This document shows, piece by piece, positions 26,067 through 36,583 of a DNA stretch of 64,000 nt. Source of the stretch: Streptomyces daqingensis (lineage in GTDB: Bacteria > Actinomycetota > Actinomycetes > Streptomycetales > Streptomycetaceae); NCBI RefSeq assembly GCF_014645895.1, contig NZ_BMMP01000016.1, positions 1 through 64,000 on the forward strand. The letters are read 5' to 3'. The notes under the pieces were generated by a model. It saw nothing but the letters and a program-made list of their open reading frames with translations, had not been told where the DNA came from and made no database searches. The translations under genes were made by a program, and so were the position numbers. Position 1 is the stretch's first letter; every line of letters starts with the position of its first letter.

Positions 26067-28739
26067 ATGGAACCCGCCGTACGCCTCGCGTCCTCCGCCG
26101 TGGACCCGCTCATCAGCCGGCTCCTCGCCCACGCACCGCAGGAGCCGGCCGGGCCGGCGTCCGGGACGGGCACGCGGCAGGCCGGCGTCCCCGAGGGCCG
26201 TCTCATGGCCCGCCTCGTCGCCTTCCGCGGCGAGGACCCGGAGATGGGATGGCAGCAACTCTTCGACGTAGCGGCCGAGTTGGTAGATCTGGGTCTGGAG
26301 GCCACCGGACAGCGGCTGCCCGAAGGGGAGGAAGAGGGAGTCGCGGGCGTCCTCGCCCGCACCCTGTGGGTCATCGGCGAGCTGGACACCACGGACACCC
26401 AGGCAGTACGGCTCGGCCCCCAGGACTACGCGCGGCGGCTGCGTTCCGCCGTGCCGGGCGCGGACCGCGAACTCTCCTCCGCCGCCGCCTGGTTCCACGA
26501 CAGCCTGCTCGTCACGGTATGCCTGCACTTCCTGCACCTGCTGATCCAGCGCTTCCCCGGCCTCGCCGAGGGACAGCCGGAACGGAGCCACAGAATCGGC
26601 CAGCTCGTCGACCTCAACGACGTCGAAGCACTCCGCGGAAGCAGGCCGCGGCCCGCGGCGCAGGACGCCGAATTCGAGGCTCGGTACCTGCGGCACGTCG
26701 CCGAGCAGTACAACCGCGTCACGATCTACGGCATCGACCTGCCCAACCCCAACACGCCGGACAACTGGTCCCTCGACGCCACGTATTTGAGCCTCGCGGC
26801 CGAGTTCAGCCCCGGCACCGGCCACGACGGGCCAGCCGAACCGGACCTCCCCTCCGACGCGGCGCCTCAGACCGGCGCCGGTCCGGCAGCCCCGGGAGAG
26901 CCCGTCATGACGGCCGACCGCGCGCTGGCGGGTCACGAACGGGTGCTGCTGCGCGGCGTGGCCGGCTCCGGCAAGACCACCCTCATCCAATGGCTCGCCG
27001 TGGCGACCGCGCGCTCCGCTCTCCCCGAGGAGCTGGGGACCCTGCAGGGCCGCATCCCGTTCGTCCTGCCCGTGCGCCGCTTCGCCCGCGAGGGCCTTCC
27101 CGCGCCGGACGACTTCCTGTCGGCCCTCCGCCATCCCCTCGCCGACGAGGCACCGGAGGGCTGGGTCGTCCGCGTGCTGGCGGCGGAGCGCGCCGTCCTG
27201 CTCGTCGACGGCATCGACGAGGCACCGGAAGCCCAACGGGACGCCGTCCGCGGTCAGTTGCGCAGGCTGCTGCGCATCTACTCCGGCACGCTCTGCCTCG
27301 TCACGTCACGCCCGCCCGCGGTGGACGCGGACTGGCTCGCCGAAGAGGGCTTCACGGAACTCAACCTCGCCCCCATGAACCGCGACCAGGTCGCGGCCTC
27401 CGTCACCGCCTGGCACAACGCGGCCCGCTCCGACGAGGGCAAGGACCACTCCCGGCTGGACGAATACCAGGAGATCCTGCTGCGGTCCATCCCGCTCTAC
27501 CGCGAACTGCGGGTGCTGGCCACCAACCCGCTGATGTGCGGGCTGATCTGCGCCCTCAACCGGGACAGGTCGGGGATGCTCCCCCAGGGCCGGCGGGAGC
27601 TGTACGAAGCGGCGATGGAGATGCTCCTCCAGCGGCGCGACCCGGAACGCCGGGTCCTCTACGCGGACACCGTCGTCCTGCAGCGCGCCCCCCGCGAGAG
27701 GCTGCTGCGCAAGCTCGCGTACCGGATGCTCGTCGAGGAGCGGGCTCTGCTCGACCGCGACAGCGCACTCGAGGCGATCAGCAGGAGCGTCACCGCAATC
27801 CCGGCCGTCGCGAGCCAGGGCGACCCGCAGGAGATCTTCGACCACCTGCTGCTGCGGACCGGGCTGCTGTGCGAGCAGGCCGACGGCTCCGTCGAGTTCG
27901 TCCACCGCACGGTGCAGGACTACCTCGCGGCCAAGGAGGCCGTCGAACAGGGCGACTTCGATCTGCTGCTGGAGCACGCCCACGAAGCGGAGTGGGAAGA
28001 GGTCATCCGCATGGCGGTGGCCCACGCCCGTCCCGCCGAGTGCGCGATCCTGCTGAACGGGCTGCTCGCTCCCGGGAGGACCGGGATGAAGCGCAACCGC
28101 AGGCGGCTGCTGGCCGCGGCGTGCCTGGAGCACGTCACCGAACTCGATCCCGATACCCACGAGCGGGTGCGCCGCGAGACACGGCACATGGTGCGTCCCG
28201 GCACCGTCGCCGCGGCACGCGGACTGGGCTGGGTCGGCCCGATCGTGCTGGAGATGCTCCCCGACCCCACCACCGTCTCCGACGACGAGGCGCACCGTCT
28301 TGCCGTCACCGTCACCCGCATCGACGACGACGCCGCAGTGGACTACCTCGCCCGGCTGCGGCACCGCAGGTCGCTGACGCTGCGCGCGGAACTCGCCCGC
28401 GGATGGCGGAACTTCGAGACGGAGCGGTACGCCTCGGAGATCATCCGGCACCTGGACGAGGAAGGGCTCTACTTCCCGGTGTCCGACCGCGTGGAACTGG
28501 CTGCGCTGGGCGAGATGGGCGGGCGTGACAGGGTGCAGATCGTCGGCCACTTCACCCCGGGGGAGCTCGTCGACGGGCTGGCAGTCGAACGCCTGACGCA
28601 CCTGTGGCTCGCCTACGACCTCGGCGCGGGCATGAAGATGGAGTGGCTGAGCGCGTTCCCCGCACTGACCACTCTGCGCGTCAACCCCCGCCTGCCGCGG
28701 GTCAGCGGCGTCCCTGACGGGGTACGCATCATCGCCTGA
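26067..28739 (+). CDS. NACHT-domain STAND NTPase with LRR-like C-terminus (copy 2)
   Basis: This 890-residue paralogue has the same order of parts as copy 1: helical N-terminus opening MEPAVRLASSAVDPL, Walker A GVAGSGKTT (297-305), Walker B VLLVDGIDE (377-385), LVTSRPPAV, NPLMCGLICA, the canonical FVHRTVQDYLAAK and an LRR-like end (LTHLWLAYDL, FPALTTLRV). It differs by a Pro/Ala/Gly/Asp-rich insertion (about residues 250-282) between the N-terminal domain and the P-loop. The ATG at 26067 aligns with that of copy 1. Known family members oligomerise on sensing a ligand; the ligand and output here are unknown. A strong terminator follows. Confidence 0.88.
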   Translation: MEPAVRLASSAVDPLISRLLAHAPQEPAGPASGTGTRQAGVPEGRLMARLVAFRGEDPEMGWQQLFDVAAELVDLGLEATGQRLPEGEEEGVAGVLARTLWVIGELDTTDTQAVRLGPQDYARRLRSAVPGADRELSSAAAWFHDSLLVTVCLHFLHLLIQRFPGLAEGQPERSHRIGQLVDLNDVEALRGSRPRPAAQDAEFEARYLRHVAEQYNRVTIYGIDLPNPNTPDNWSLDATYLSLAAEFSPGTGHDGPAEPDLPSDAAPQTGAGPAAPGEPVMTADRALAGHERVLLRGVAGSGKTTLIQWLAVATARSALPEELGTLQGRIPFVLPVRRFAREGLPAPDDFLSALRHPLADEAPEGWVVRVLAAERAVLLVDGIDEAPEAQRDAVRGQLRRLLRIYSGTLCLVTSRPPAVDADWLAEEGFTELNLAPMNRDQVAASVTAWHNAARSDEGKDHSRLDEYQEILLRSIPLYRELRVLATNPLMCGLICALNRDRSGMLPQGRRELYEAAMEMLLQRRDPERRVLYADTVVLQRAPRERLLRKLAYRMLVEERALLDRDSALEAISRSVTAIPAVASQGDPQEIFDHLLLRTGLLCEQADGSVEFVHRTVQDYLAAKEAVEQGDFDLLLEHAHEAEWEEVIRMAVAHARPAECAILLNGLLAPGRTGMKRNRRRLLAAACLEHVTELDPDTHERVRRETRHMVRPGTVAAARGLGWVGPIVLEMLPDPTTVSDDEAHRLAVTVTRIDDDAAVDYLARLRHRRSLTLRAELARGWRNFETERYASEIIRHLDEEGLYFPVSDRVELAALGEMGGRDRVQIVGHFTPGELVDGLAVERLTHLWLAYDLGAGMKMEWLSAFPALTTLRVNPRLPRVSGVPDGVRIIA

Positions 28740-28813
28740 GCGGCGCCGCGTACGCCCACGCACCCCGAATCCGATCCCGAAGCCGAAGCGGAATCCCGGC
28801 CCGGGCCCGAAAC

Positions 28814-28852
28814 GCCGGAAGCCCCCGCCACTGCGTGGCGGGGGCTTCCGGC
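28814..28852. terminator. Bidirectional terminator between NACHT 2 and clpC
   Basis: A perfect 18-base-pair inverted repeat (28814-28831 with 28835-28852, arm GCCGGAAGCCCCCGCCAC) with a 3-base loop lies between two convergent genes. It should stop transcription from both sides. Confidence 0.85.
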
Positions 28853-28895
28853 TACTGCTCGGTCTTGCGGATGCTGCTCGGCCTCGGCCGGCGGC

Positions 28896-31424
<2,529 letters not shown>

Positions 31425-32354
31425 CGTTAATCGCTCCTCAGAGCGGTCAGGCAGGAAGGGGACGCTCCCCTCTCTGTCCTTCCGCAGCTTAGTCCCGCGA
31501 GCGGGGACCGCTCATTCCAACTGCCGACACCGGTCCGGCTGAACCTCCGGCCGACCCTGCATCCGTGGATAGCACAGCAGAGCCTCCTACCCCGAACAGT
31601 CGACAACAGTTCCAACCCGATGGTGCGAGACGATGTTCCCGCAGGCCAGGCGTATCCACCCTGATTCACTACGCCCATGGCGAACGGCCCTTGATCGAAG
31701 CGGCCTCCGCTGGCCCTCGTCACCGTTCCCACCCCCGTGCCACCAGGCATTGTCCGGTCTTCACGCTCGGGCCGGGCCCCTGCGCCGGGAAGGGGCAGGA
31801 CCGGCCTTGGAGCCTTCTTACCCGCTCGTACCGACAGTCCATGCCGGGGCGGGCCGACCCGGGCGGCCGCATCCGCTCAGGGCGAACAGCCGTGCCGGGC
31901 GCAGTGCGCGCGTACCGGCACGTACCGCGTGACAGAGCGGGGGTACGGAGTGCGGAGGTGCGGGCCGGCATCGGCGGCGCGGGTGACGCGGACCGGGCGT
32001 CGGGTCGCGGCGCGGCACCCGGGGGCAGCGAGGGCGGGGCCGCGGGCGGAGACGGCGGTCAGCGGTGGCGACGGCGGGAGGCCGCGGACCGCGCGGCGCC
32101 GGGACCTGGCCCGCCTTCGGGCGCCGGGGCGTCCGGCTGCGGCGGTACGGCCGCGGTGAGCCGGCTCTGCGCGGCCGCGGGCCTCCGCCCTGCGACCGCG
32201 TCCTGCTTCCCGGCCCGCGGGAGGCCGCCGCGTGGGTGCGGCCCCCCGAGGCGGGGCGTGGGGCTTATCGCATTCATCTCGCGCGGCCTGCCGGTGCCGG
32301 GGGAACGGAATCCCACCGCGCACCCGTACGGCGTGCCGCACGCGACTTCCGGGT
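31425..32354. other. 930-base gap between lsr2 and clpC, no gene supported
   Basis: Open frames exist on both strands but show no domain motif, and their codon pattern does not resemble the neighbours. The part nearest clpC must hold its promoter and 5' leader. The remainder is GC-rich, with no clear hairpin terminator after lsr2 and no repeats that I can see. A heat-shock or ClgR-type operator would be expected before clpC, but I could not recognise one with confidence. Confidence 0.5.
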
Positions 32355-32693
32355 TCAGCCGTTGGCCTTCTCGTAGGCCTCGCGGATATTGGCGGGAACA
32401 CGACCGCGGTCGTTGACGTCGTAACCCTGGTCCTTGGCCCAGGCGCGGATCTTCGCGGTGTCCTGGCTGCTGCCGCCGCCCGAACCGGAAGCGCGGCCCT
32501 TTCCACGCGCGGAACGGCCACCGGTACGACGGCCGCCCTTCACATAGGGCTCCAGGACGGAACGGAGCTTGTCCGCATTCGAGGTGGTGAGGTCGATCTC
32601 GTAGCTCTTACCGTCCAGTGCGAACGTGACAGTCTCGTCTGCCTCGCCGCCCTCGAGGTCGTCGACCAGAAGAACCTGAACCTTCTGCGCCAC
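32355..32693 (-). CDS. lsr2: Lsr2 family nucleoid-associated protein
   Basis: Lsr2 is the H-NS-like xenogeneic silencer of actinobacteria: it oligomerises through its N-terminus and binds AT-rich DNA through its C-terminus. The 112-residue protein starts MAQKVQVLLVDDLEGGEAD, the family hallmark, and ends with the DNA-binding helices around DTAKIRAWAKDQGYDVNDRGRVP, where the RGR tripeptide enters the minor groove. The GTG at 32693 is preceded by GGGAG with 6 bases spacing. The upstream region is strikingly AT-rich for this genome, consistent with self-binding. Confidence 0.97.
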   Translation of the reverse strand: MAQKVQVLLVDDLEGGEADETVTFALDGKSYEIDLTTSNADKLRSVLEPYVKGGRRTGGRSARGKGRASGSGGGSSQDTAKIRAWAKDQGYDVNDRGRVPANIREAYEKANG

Positions 32694-32785
32694 CGCTTAC
32701 TCCCATTCGTCATCGATAACTTCGATTACTGATACTGACGACGAAAGCAAACCGCTTTTCGGGGAGAAACACAAACCCTCTGTTG
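32694..32785 (-). promoter_or_regulatory. AT-rich lsr2 upstream region
   Basis: Contains runs such as ATCGATAACTTCGATTACTG and a TTTTC block that stand out from the roughly 70% GC surroundings. It must contain the lsr2 promoter and is a plausible binding region for Lsr2 itself. No single -35/-10 pair is convincing. Confidence 0.45.
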
Positions 32786-32875
32786 AGTTTGTCCGCCTCA
32801 CCGGCGGGATTGGCGGGATCTTTCGGACAAAGCGGCGCGGTGATCCGTGCCCGAGAGGCGTCACCGGACCGTCAC

Positions 32876-33403
32876 TCAGAGATGCAGAAGCATGCGGCTG
32901 TTGCCCAAGGTGTTCGGCTTCACCCGTTCGAGACCCAGGAACTCCGCCACGCCTTCGTCAAAGGAGCGCAGGAGTTCGCTGTAGACGTCGCCGTCGACCG
33001 GTGTGTCACCGATCTCAGTGAAGCCGTGCTTGATGAAGAAGTCGACTTCGAAGGTGAGGCAGAAAATTCGCCGCACGCCCAGCCACCGGGCGGTGTTCAA
33101 GAGCTTCTCCAAGAGGAGATGCCCGACTCCGCTGCCCTTCAGGGCCGGGTCCACCGCGAGCGTCCGGACCTCCGCCAGGTCCTCCCACATGACGTGCAGC
33201 GCACCGCAGGCGACGACCTCCGCGTCGTGGTCCCGTTCCGCGACCCAGAACTCCTGAATGTCCTCGTAAAGGGTGACCGTTGCTTTGTCGAGCAGGATGC
33301 TGTCGCGCGAGTAGATGTCGATGAGGCGGCGCACGGCGCGGACATCCGAGGTCCGGGCCCGGCGAACGGTTACTTCTGATGCGGAAGAGGGTGCTGACGC
33401 CAT
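32876..33403 (-). CDS. Amino-acid N-acetyltransferase (GNAT; ArgA-like)
   Basis: The 175-residue GNAT-fold protein resembles the short N-acetylglutamate synthases of actinobacteria, which make the first intermediate of arginine synthesis. Visible are VTVRRARTSDVRAVRRLI at the start, the acetyl-CoA motif VDPALKGSGVGHLLLEKLL and RIFCLTFEVDFFIKHGFTEI near the C-terminus. The ATG at 33403 has TAGCGT 6 bases upstream, supporting a leaderless start. It stands alone between lsr2 and a BlaI-type gene. A different amino acid substrate cannot be excluded. Confidence 0.8.
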   Translation of the reverse strand: MASAPSSASEVTVRRARTSDVRAVRRLIDIYSRDSILLDKATVTLYEDIQEFWVAERDHDAEVVACGALHVMWEDLAEVRTLAVDPALKGSGVGHLLLEKLLNTARWLGVRRIFCLTFEVDFFIKHGFTEIGDTPVDGDVYSELLRSFDEGVAEFLGLERVKPNTLGNSRMLLHL

Positions 33404-33730
33404 GAACGGACGCTATCGCCCGCAGCGAAGGGGAACGCCTTCGGGGGCGTGAGGGCTTCGCCGGAGCTTCTGTGCGGGGTTCCGCCACGCCTTCCGCGGC
33501 CTTCCCCCACTTCCCGCGAAGCCCTTCCCGCGGGCGTTCCCGTGACTCTTCCGCAGAGGTTCACGCGGCTCTCCGGCAGGGGTTCACGCAGAGGTTCATG
33601 CCGGCGTTCCCGTGGGCGTTCCCGTTGCCCTTCGGGTGACTGTTCGAGGGGTTCTCCGGGGTGTTCGCCGAGGCGTCCGCAGAGAGGTCTTCCCGTGCGG
33701 GGACTTCCGGAGGACGGCGGGAAGCCGTCT
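33404..33730. repeat. Non-coding stretch with two families of 12-base repeats
   Basis: No gene is supported. AGAGGTTCACGC-type repeats occur at 33555-33566, 33578-33589 (one change) and 33590-33601 (one change). GGCGTTCCCGTG-type repeats occur at 33533-33544, 33603-33614 and 33615-33626 (last base differs). The -10 box TAGCGT of the N-acetyltransferase gene is at 33410-33415 on the minus strand. Confidence 0.5.
33410..33415 (-). promoter_or_regulatory. -10 box of leaderless N-acetyltransferase gene
   Basis: TAGCGT on the minus strand, 6 bases before the ATG at 33403, with no ribosome site. Confidence 0.45.
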
Positions 33731-34150
33731 TCAGCGGCCCTCTCCCGGCGTGTTCTCGGACGCCTTCTCGGGGGCCTGCACGCGCACCTCGTCCAGTTGT
33801 ACGACGCGCAGCGCGTCCCGCAGCGCGTCGAGCTGTTCAGGGGTCATACGCGAGAAGAACTCGACGAGAGCGGCGGCGGCGTTGTCGCTTGAAGCCCAGG
33901 CTTCGTTCATCAACGCGGCCGAGTACGCGGCCCGCGTCGAGACGGCCTCATAGCGATAAGCGCGCCCTTCCTGGCGCCGCCGGAGCCAGCCCTTCTGATG
34001 GAGGTTGTCCATTACCGTCATCACCGTGGTGTAGGCGATGGCACGGTCGCCCCGCAGATCCTCGAGGACTTCCCTGACGGTGACCGGACGGTTCCACCGC
34101 CATACGCGTGTCATGACGGTGTCTTCCAACTCTCCCAATGGCCGAGGCAC
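33731..34150 (-). CDS. BlaI/MecI/CopY family transcriptional repressor
   Basis: The 139-residue protein is a winged-helix repressor of the penicillinase-repressor family: LGELEDTVMTRVW, VREVLEDLRGDRAIAYTTVMTVMDNLHQKGWLRRRQEGRAYRYEAV (two blocks of one wing-containing domain) and a C-terminal dimerisation helix. A BlaR1-type sensor protease gene would normally be adjacent but is absent, so this is an orphan and may respond to metal or another signal. The GTG at 34150 lies 7 bases after a TATTAT box, so the message is probably leaderless. A short palindrome in the promoter suggests autorepression. Confidence 0.88.
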   Translation of the reverse strand: MPRPLGELEDTVMTRVWRWNRPVTVREVLEDLRGDRAIAYTTVMTVMDNLHQKGWLRRRQEGRAYRYEAVSTRAAYSAALMNEAWASSDNAAAALVEFFSRMTPEQLDALRDALRVVQLDEVRVQAPEKASENTPGEGR

Positions 34151-34157
34151 GCGGTGA

Positions 34158-34178
34158 ATAATAGTCGGAGTTGTCCGA
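34158..34178 (-). promoter_or_regulatory. BlaI-type gene promoter with palindrome
   Basis: TATTAT (34163-34158 on the minus strand) ends 7 bases before the GTG start. TCGGA-GTTG-TCCGA (34165-34178) is a perfect inverted repeat lying between -10 and -35, where a repressor would block polymerase. The -35 itself is weak. Confidence 0.45.
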
Positions 34179-34201
34179 ATACCGCAGGCCCCGGCCGCCG
34201 G

Positions 34202-34372
34202 TCAGTCGTCGTTCTTCTGCCGGGCGCTCTCTGCGCGGGCGAAGGCGGCGTCGACGGCGGCGTCTTCCTTGGCCTTGTTGGCGCCGCCCTGGCTCTTGAC
34301 GATCGTGACGATGAGGGCGGTGAACGCCACCGCCATCACGAAGGGCGGGGTCAGTGCCGCGACGTACTCCAT
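34202..34372 (-). CDS. 56-residue single-pass membrane protein
   Basis: The product begins with a hydrophobic helix (PPFVMAVAFTALIVTIV, about residues 9-25) followed by a charged alanine-rich helix (NKAKEDAAVDAAFARAESARQ). A very good ribosome site, GAGGAGG, lies 9 bases before the ATG at 34372, which argues that it is a real gene although the frame continues upstream. Small proteins of this design are widespread in Streptomyces; function is unknown. It lies between the BlaI-type gene and a repeat element downstream of coaX. Confidence 0.7.
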   Translation of the reverse strand: MEYVAALTPPFVMAVAFTALIVTIVKSQGGANKAKEDAAVDAAFARAESARQKNDD

Positions 34373-34532
34373 GGCTGTCGGCCTCCTCGGTGAACCGGAC
34401 GTCCAGCCTACGGCAGGGGTGCGAGGGCCCCGCGGGCCGCTCCCGGGGGCGCGCCCTCGGCGGCCGGGCGGCCGGCGGGGCGCCTCCGGGAGCGTCGGAA
34501 CCAGGGCGCGCCGTCCGGGAACGACGGGTCCC

Positions 34533-34632
34533 GGGCCCTGTGACAAAGTGCGCCTTGCTCGCGACGACTGGCACGCACCGTCCGCCGCGAGCACCGCCCG
34601 CGCCGGACGACGCCATTCGTCAGACAGCTCCT
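34533..34632. mobile_element. MITE-like repeat, copy 1 (internally deleted)
   Basis: From TGACAAAGTGCGCC (34541) to CATTCGTCAGACA (34626) this matches the element at 44232-44406 almost base for base, except that about 70 internal bases are missing and the left tip is eroded. The right tip reaches the coaX stop codon (34631-34633), within the palindrome GCTCCTAGGAGC. It has no coding capacity. Insertion at the 3' end of coaX is the simplest explanation. Confidence 0.6.
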
Positions 34633-35428
34633 AGGAGCGGCTGACGTTGCGCTCGTAGACGAGCCGGAGGCCGATGAGCGTGAGCCAGGGCTCGTGCTCG
34701 TCGATGGCTCCCGCCTCGCCCAGCACCATCGGTGCGAGCCCTCCGGTGGCGATGACGGTCACGTCGTCCGGGTCGTCGGTCAGCTCCCGCGCGATGCGGT
34801 CGACGACTCCGTCGACCTGACCCGCGAAGCCGTAGAGGATGCCGGACTGCATGGCCTCGACGGTGTTCTTGCCGATGACGCTCCTCGGACGGGCCAGCTC
34901 GATCTTGCGGAGCTGGGCGCCCTTCACGCCGAGCGCGTCGACGGAGATCTCGATGCCGGGGGCGATGACGCCGCCGACGTACTCGCCCCGCGCCGAGACG
35001 GCGTCGAACGTCGTGGCCGTGCCGAAGTCGACGACGACGCACGGCCCGCCGTACAGCTCGACCGCCGCCAGCGCGTTGATGATGCGGTCGGCGCCGACCT
35101 CCTTGGGGTTGTCCATGAGGATCGGCACGCCCGTCTTCACGCCCGGCTCGACGAGCACGGCGGGGATGTCGCCGTAGTAGCGACGGGTGACCTCGCGCAG
35201 CTCGTGCAGGACGGAGGGGACGGTGGAGCAGATGGCGATGCCCTCGACGTTGTCGCCGAGCTCCTCTCCGAGCAGCGGGTGCATGCCCATCAGGCCCTGG
35301 AGCAGCACGGCCAGTTCGTCGGCGGTACGGCGGGCGTCGGTGGAGATGCGCCAGTGCTCGACGATGTCGTCCCCGTCGAAGAGGCCGAGCACTGTGTGGG
35401 TGTTACCGACATCGATGGTCAGCAGCAT
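34631..35428 (-). CDS. coaX: Type III pantothenate kinase
   Basis: CoaX phosphorylates pantothenate, the first step of coenzyme A synthesis. The 265-residue protein has the ASKHA-fold motifs DVGNTHTVLGLFDGD (start), VVDFGTATTFDAV with the catalytic aspartate region, PGIEISVDAL and VIATGGLAP. Its start ATG overlaps the nadC stop (ATGA at 35428-35425), so it is translationally coupled as the last gene of the panC-nadB-nadC-coaX operon. Its stop codon coincides with the end of a repeat element. Confidence 0.96.
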   Translation of the reverse strand: MLLTIDVGNTHTVLGLFDGDDIVEHWRISTDARRTADELAVLLQGLMGMHPLLGEELGDNVEGIAICSTVPSVLHELREVTRRYYGDIPAVLVEPGVKTGVPILMDNPKEVGADRIINALAAVELYGGPCVVVDFGTATTFDAVSARGEYVGGVIAPGIEISVDALGVKGAQLRKIELARPRSVIGKNTVEAMQSGILYGFAGQVDGVVDRIARELTDDPDDVTVIATGGLAPMVLGEAGAIDEHEPWLTLIGLRLVYERNVSRS

Positions 35429-36573
35429 CAGACATCCACCTCTTCACGGTCGTCGTCTGCGTCGTGGGCGGGGCCGCTCTCGCGGAGGTCGAGCCCTATG
35501 TCGAGGATCGGGGAGGAGTGGGTGAGCGCACCGACGGCGAGGAAGTCGACGCCTGTGGCGGCGTACTCCGCGGCGTTCTCCAGGGAGAGGCGCCCCGAGG
35601 ACTCCAGCTGGGCGCGGCCGGCGACCAGTGTGACCGCGGCGGCCGTCTCGTCGGGGGTGAAGTTGTCGAGCAGGATGAGGTCGGCGCCCTCGGCGAGGAC
35701 CGGCTCGATCTGGTCGAGGCGGTCGACCTCGACCTCGATGGGCACGTCCGGGAACTCGCGGCGCACGAGCCTGAACGCCTCGGCGACCCCGCCGGCCGCG
35801 ACGACGTGGTTGTCCTTGATCAGCGCGGCGTCGGACAGGGAGAAGCGGTGGTTCGTGCCGCCTCCGCAGCGGACCGCGTACTTCTCCAGGGCGCGCAGGC
35901 CCGGCGTCGTCTTGCGGGTGTCGCGCACGCGGGTCTCCGCGCGGGTGGCGTCGGCGGCGGCCGTCGCGGCGCGGCTGAGCACGTCGGTCCAGCGGCGCGT
36001 GACGGTGGCGATGCCCGACAGGCGGCAGAGCAGGTTCAGCGCGCTGCGCTCCGCCGTGAGCAGGTCGCGGGTCCGGGTCCGCACGGTCAGCAGCCGCTGC
36101 CCGGCCGTGACGCGGTCGCCGTCCTCGACGTGGCGCTCCACCTCGAACTCGTCGGTGCAGACCACGGACAGCACGGCCTCGGCGACGTGCAGTCCGGCGA
36201 CCGTGCCGTCCTCCCGCGCGGTGAAGTCCCCCGTGGAGACGGCGTCCTCGGGAATGGTCGCCACCGTGGTGACGTCCACACCGTGGTCGAGGTCCTCCTC
36301 GATGGCGAGGTGTGCGATGTCCTCGACCTGTACCGGGTCGAGCCCGGCGCCGGCGAGGAGTTCGGCCAGGTCGGGGTCGAGGCCGCAGTCCAGGGGATCG
36401 AGGCCGTACGGGCTGTCCGCCCCGGCTGCGTCCGAGCAGCCGCAGGCGTCGCCGCAGCCGCCGCCGGAGCCCGGCGCCATGGCCGGGGTCCCCGGTCCGC
36501 CGATCTGGAGCAGGGGCACGTCGACGGGCTGGGGGCGTCGCTCCTCCGGTGAGTCCGGGAAGGGGCTGGTCAC
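35428..36573 (-). CDS. nadC: Nicotinate-nucleotide pyrophosphorylase (carboxylating)
   Basis: It converts quinolinate and PRPP to nicotinate mononucleotide in de novo NAD synthesis. The 381-residue product contains the conserved ERSALNLLCRLSGIATVT, TRKTTPGLRALEKYAVRCGGG and MNF-like LLDNFTPDE motifs of quinolinate phosphoribosyltransferase. It carries an N-terminal extension of about 80 residues rich in Pro/Gly/Asp with a cysteine pair (GDACGCSDAAG) not needed for catalysis. GTG at 36573 is used, with GGAG upstream and the nadB stop 10 bases away. Confidence 0.95.
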   Translation of the reverse strand: MTSPFPDSPEERRPQPVDVPLLQIGGPGTPAMAPGSGGGCGDACGCSDAAGADSPYGLDPLDCGLDPDLAELLAGAGLDPVQVEDIAHLAIEEDLDHGVDVTTVATIPEDAVSTGDFTAREDGTVAGLHVAEAVLSVVCTDEFEVERHVEDGDRVTAGQRLLTVRTRTRDLLTAERSALNLLCRLSGIATVTRRWTDVLSRAATAAADATRAETRVRDTRKTTPGLRALEKYAVRCGGGTNHRFSLSDAALIKDNHVVAAGGVAEAFRLVRREFPDVPIEVEVDRLDQIEPVLAEGADLILLDNFTPDETAAAVTLVAGRAQLESSGRLSLENAAEYAATGVDFLAVGALTHSSPILDIGLDLRESGPAHDADDDREEVDV

Positions 36574-36583
36574 GGCTTCTCCA

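Noticed and set aside
23167..28739. NACHT pair as a recently acquired defence island
   Set aside because: No integrase, transposase, tRNA or attachment repeat borders it, base composition matches the neighbours, and core genes lie directly on both sides.
31565..32416. 283-codon plus-strand ORF between clpC and lsr2
   Set aside because: Composition is dominated by Arg/Gly/Ala, it overlaps the lsr2 end and lacks a ribosome site and any recognisable motif.
33449..33892. 147-codon ORF over the repeat-rich gap
   Set aside because: Arg/Ser/Pro-rich translation of the 12-base repeats, antisense to the BlaI-type gene in its second half and without a convincing start.
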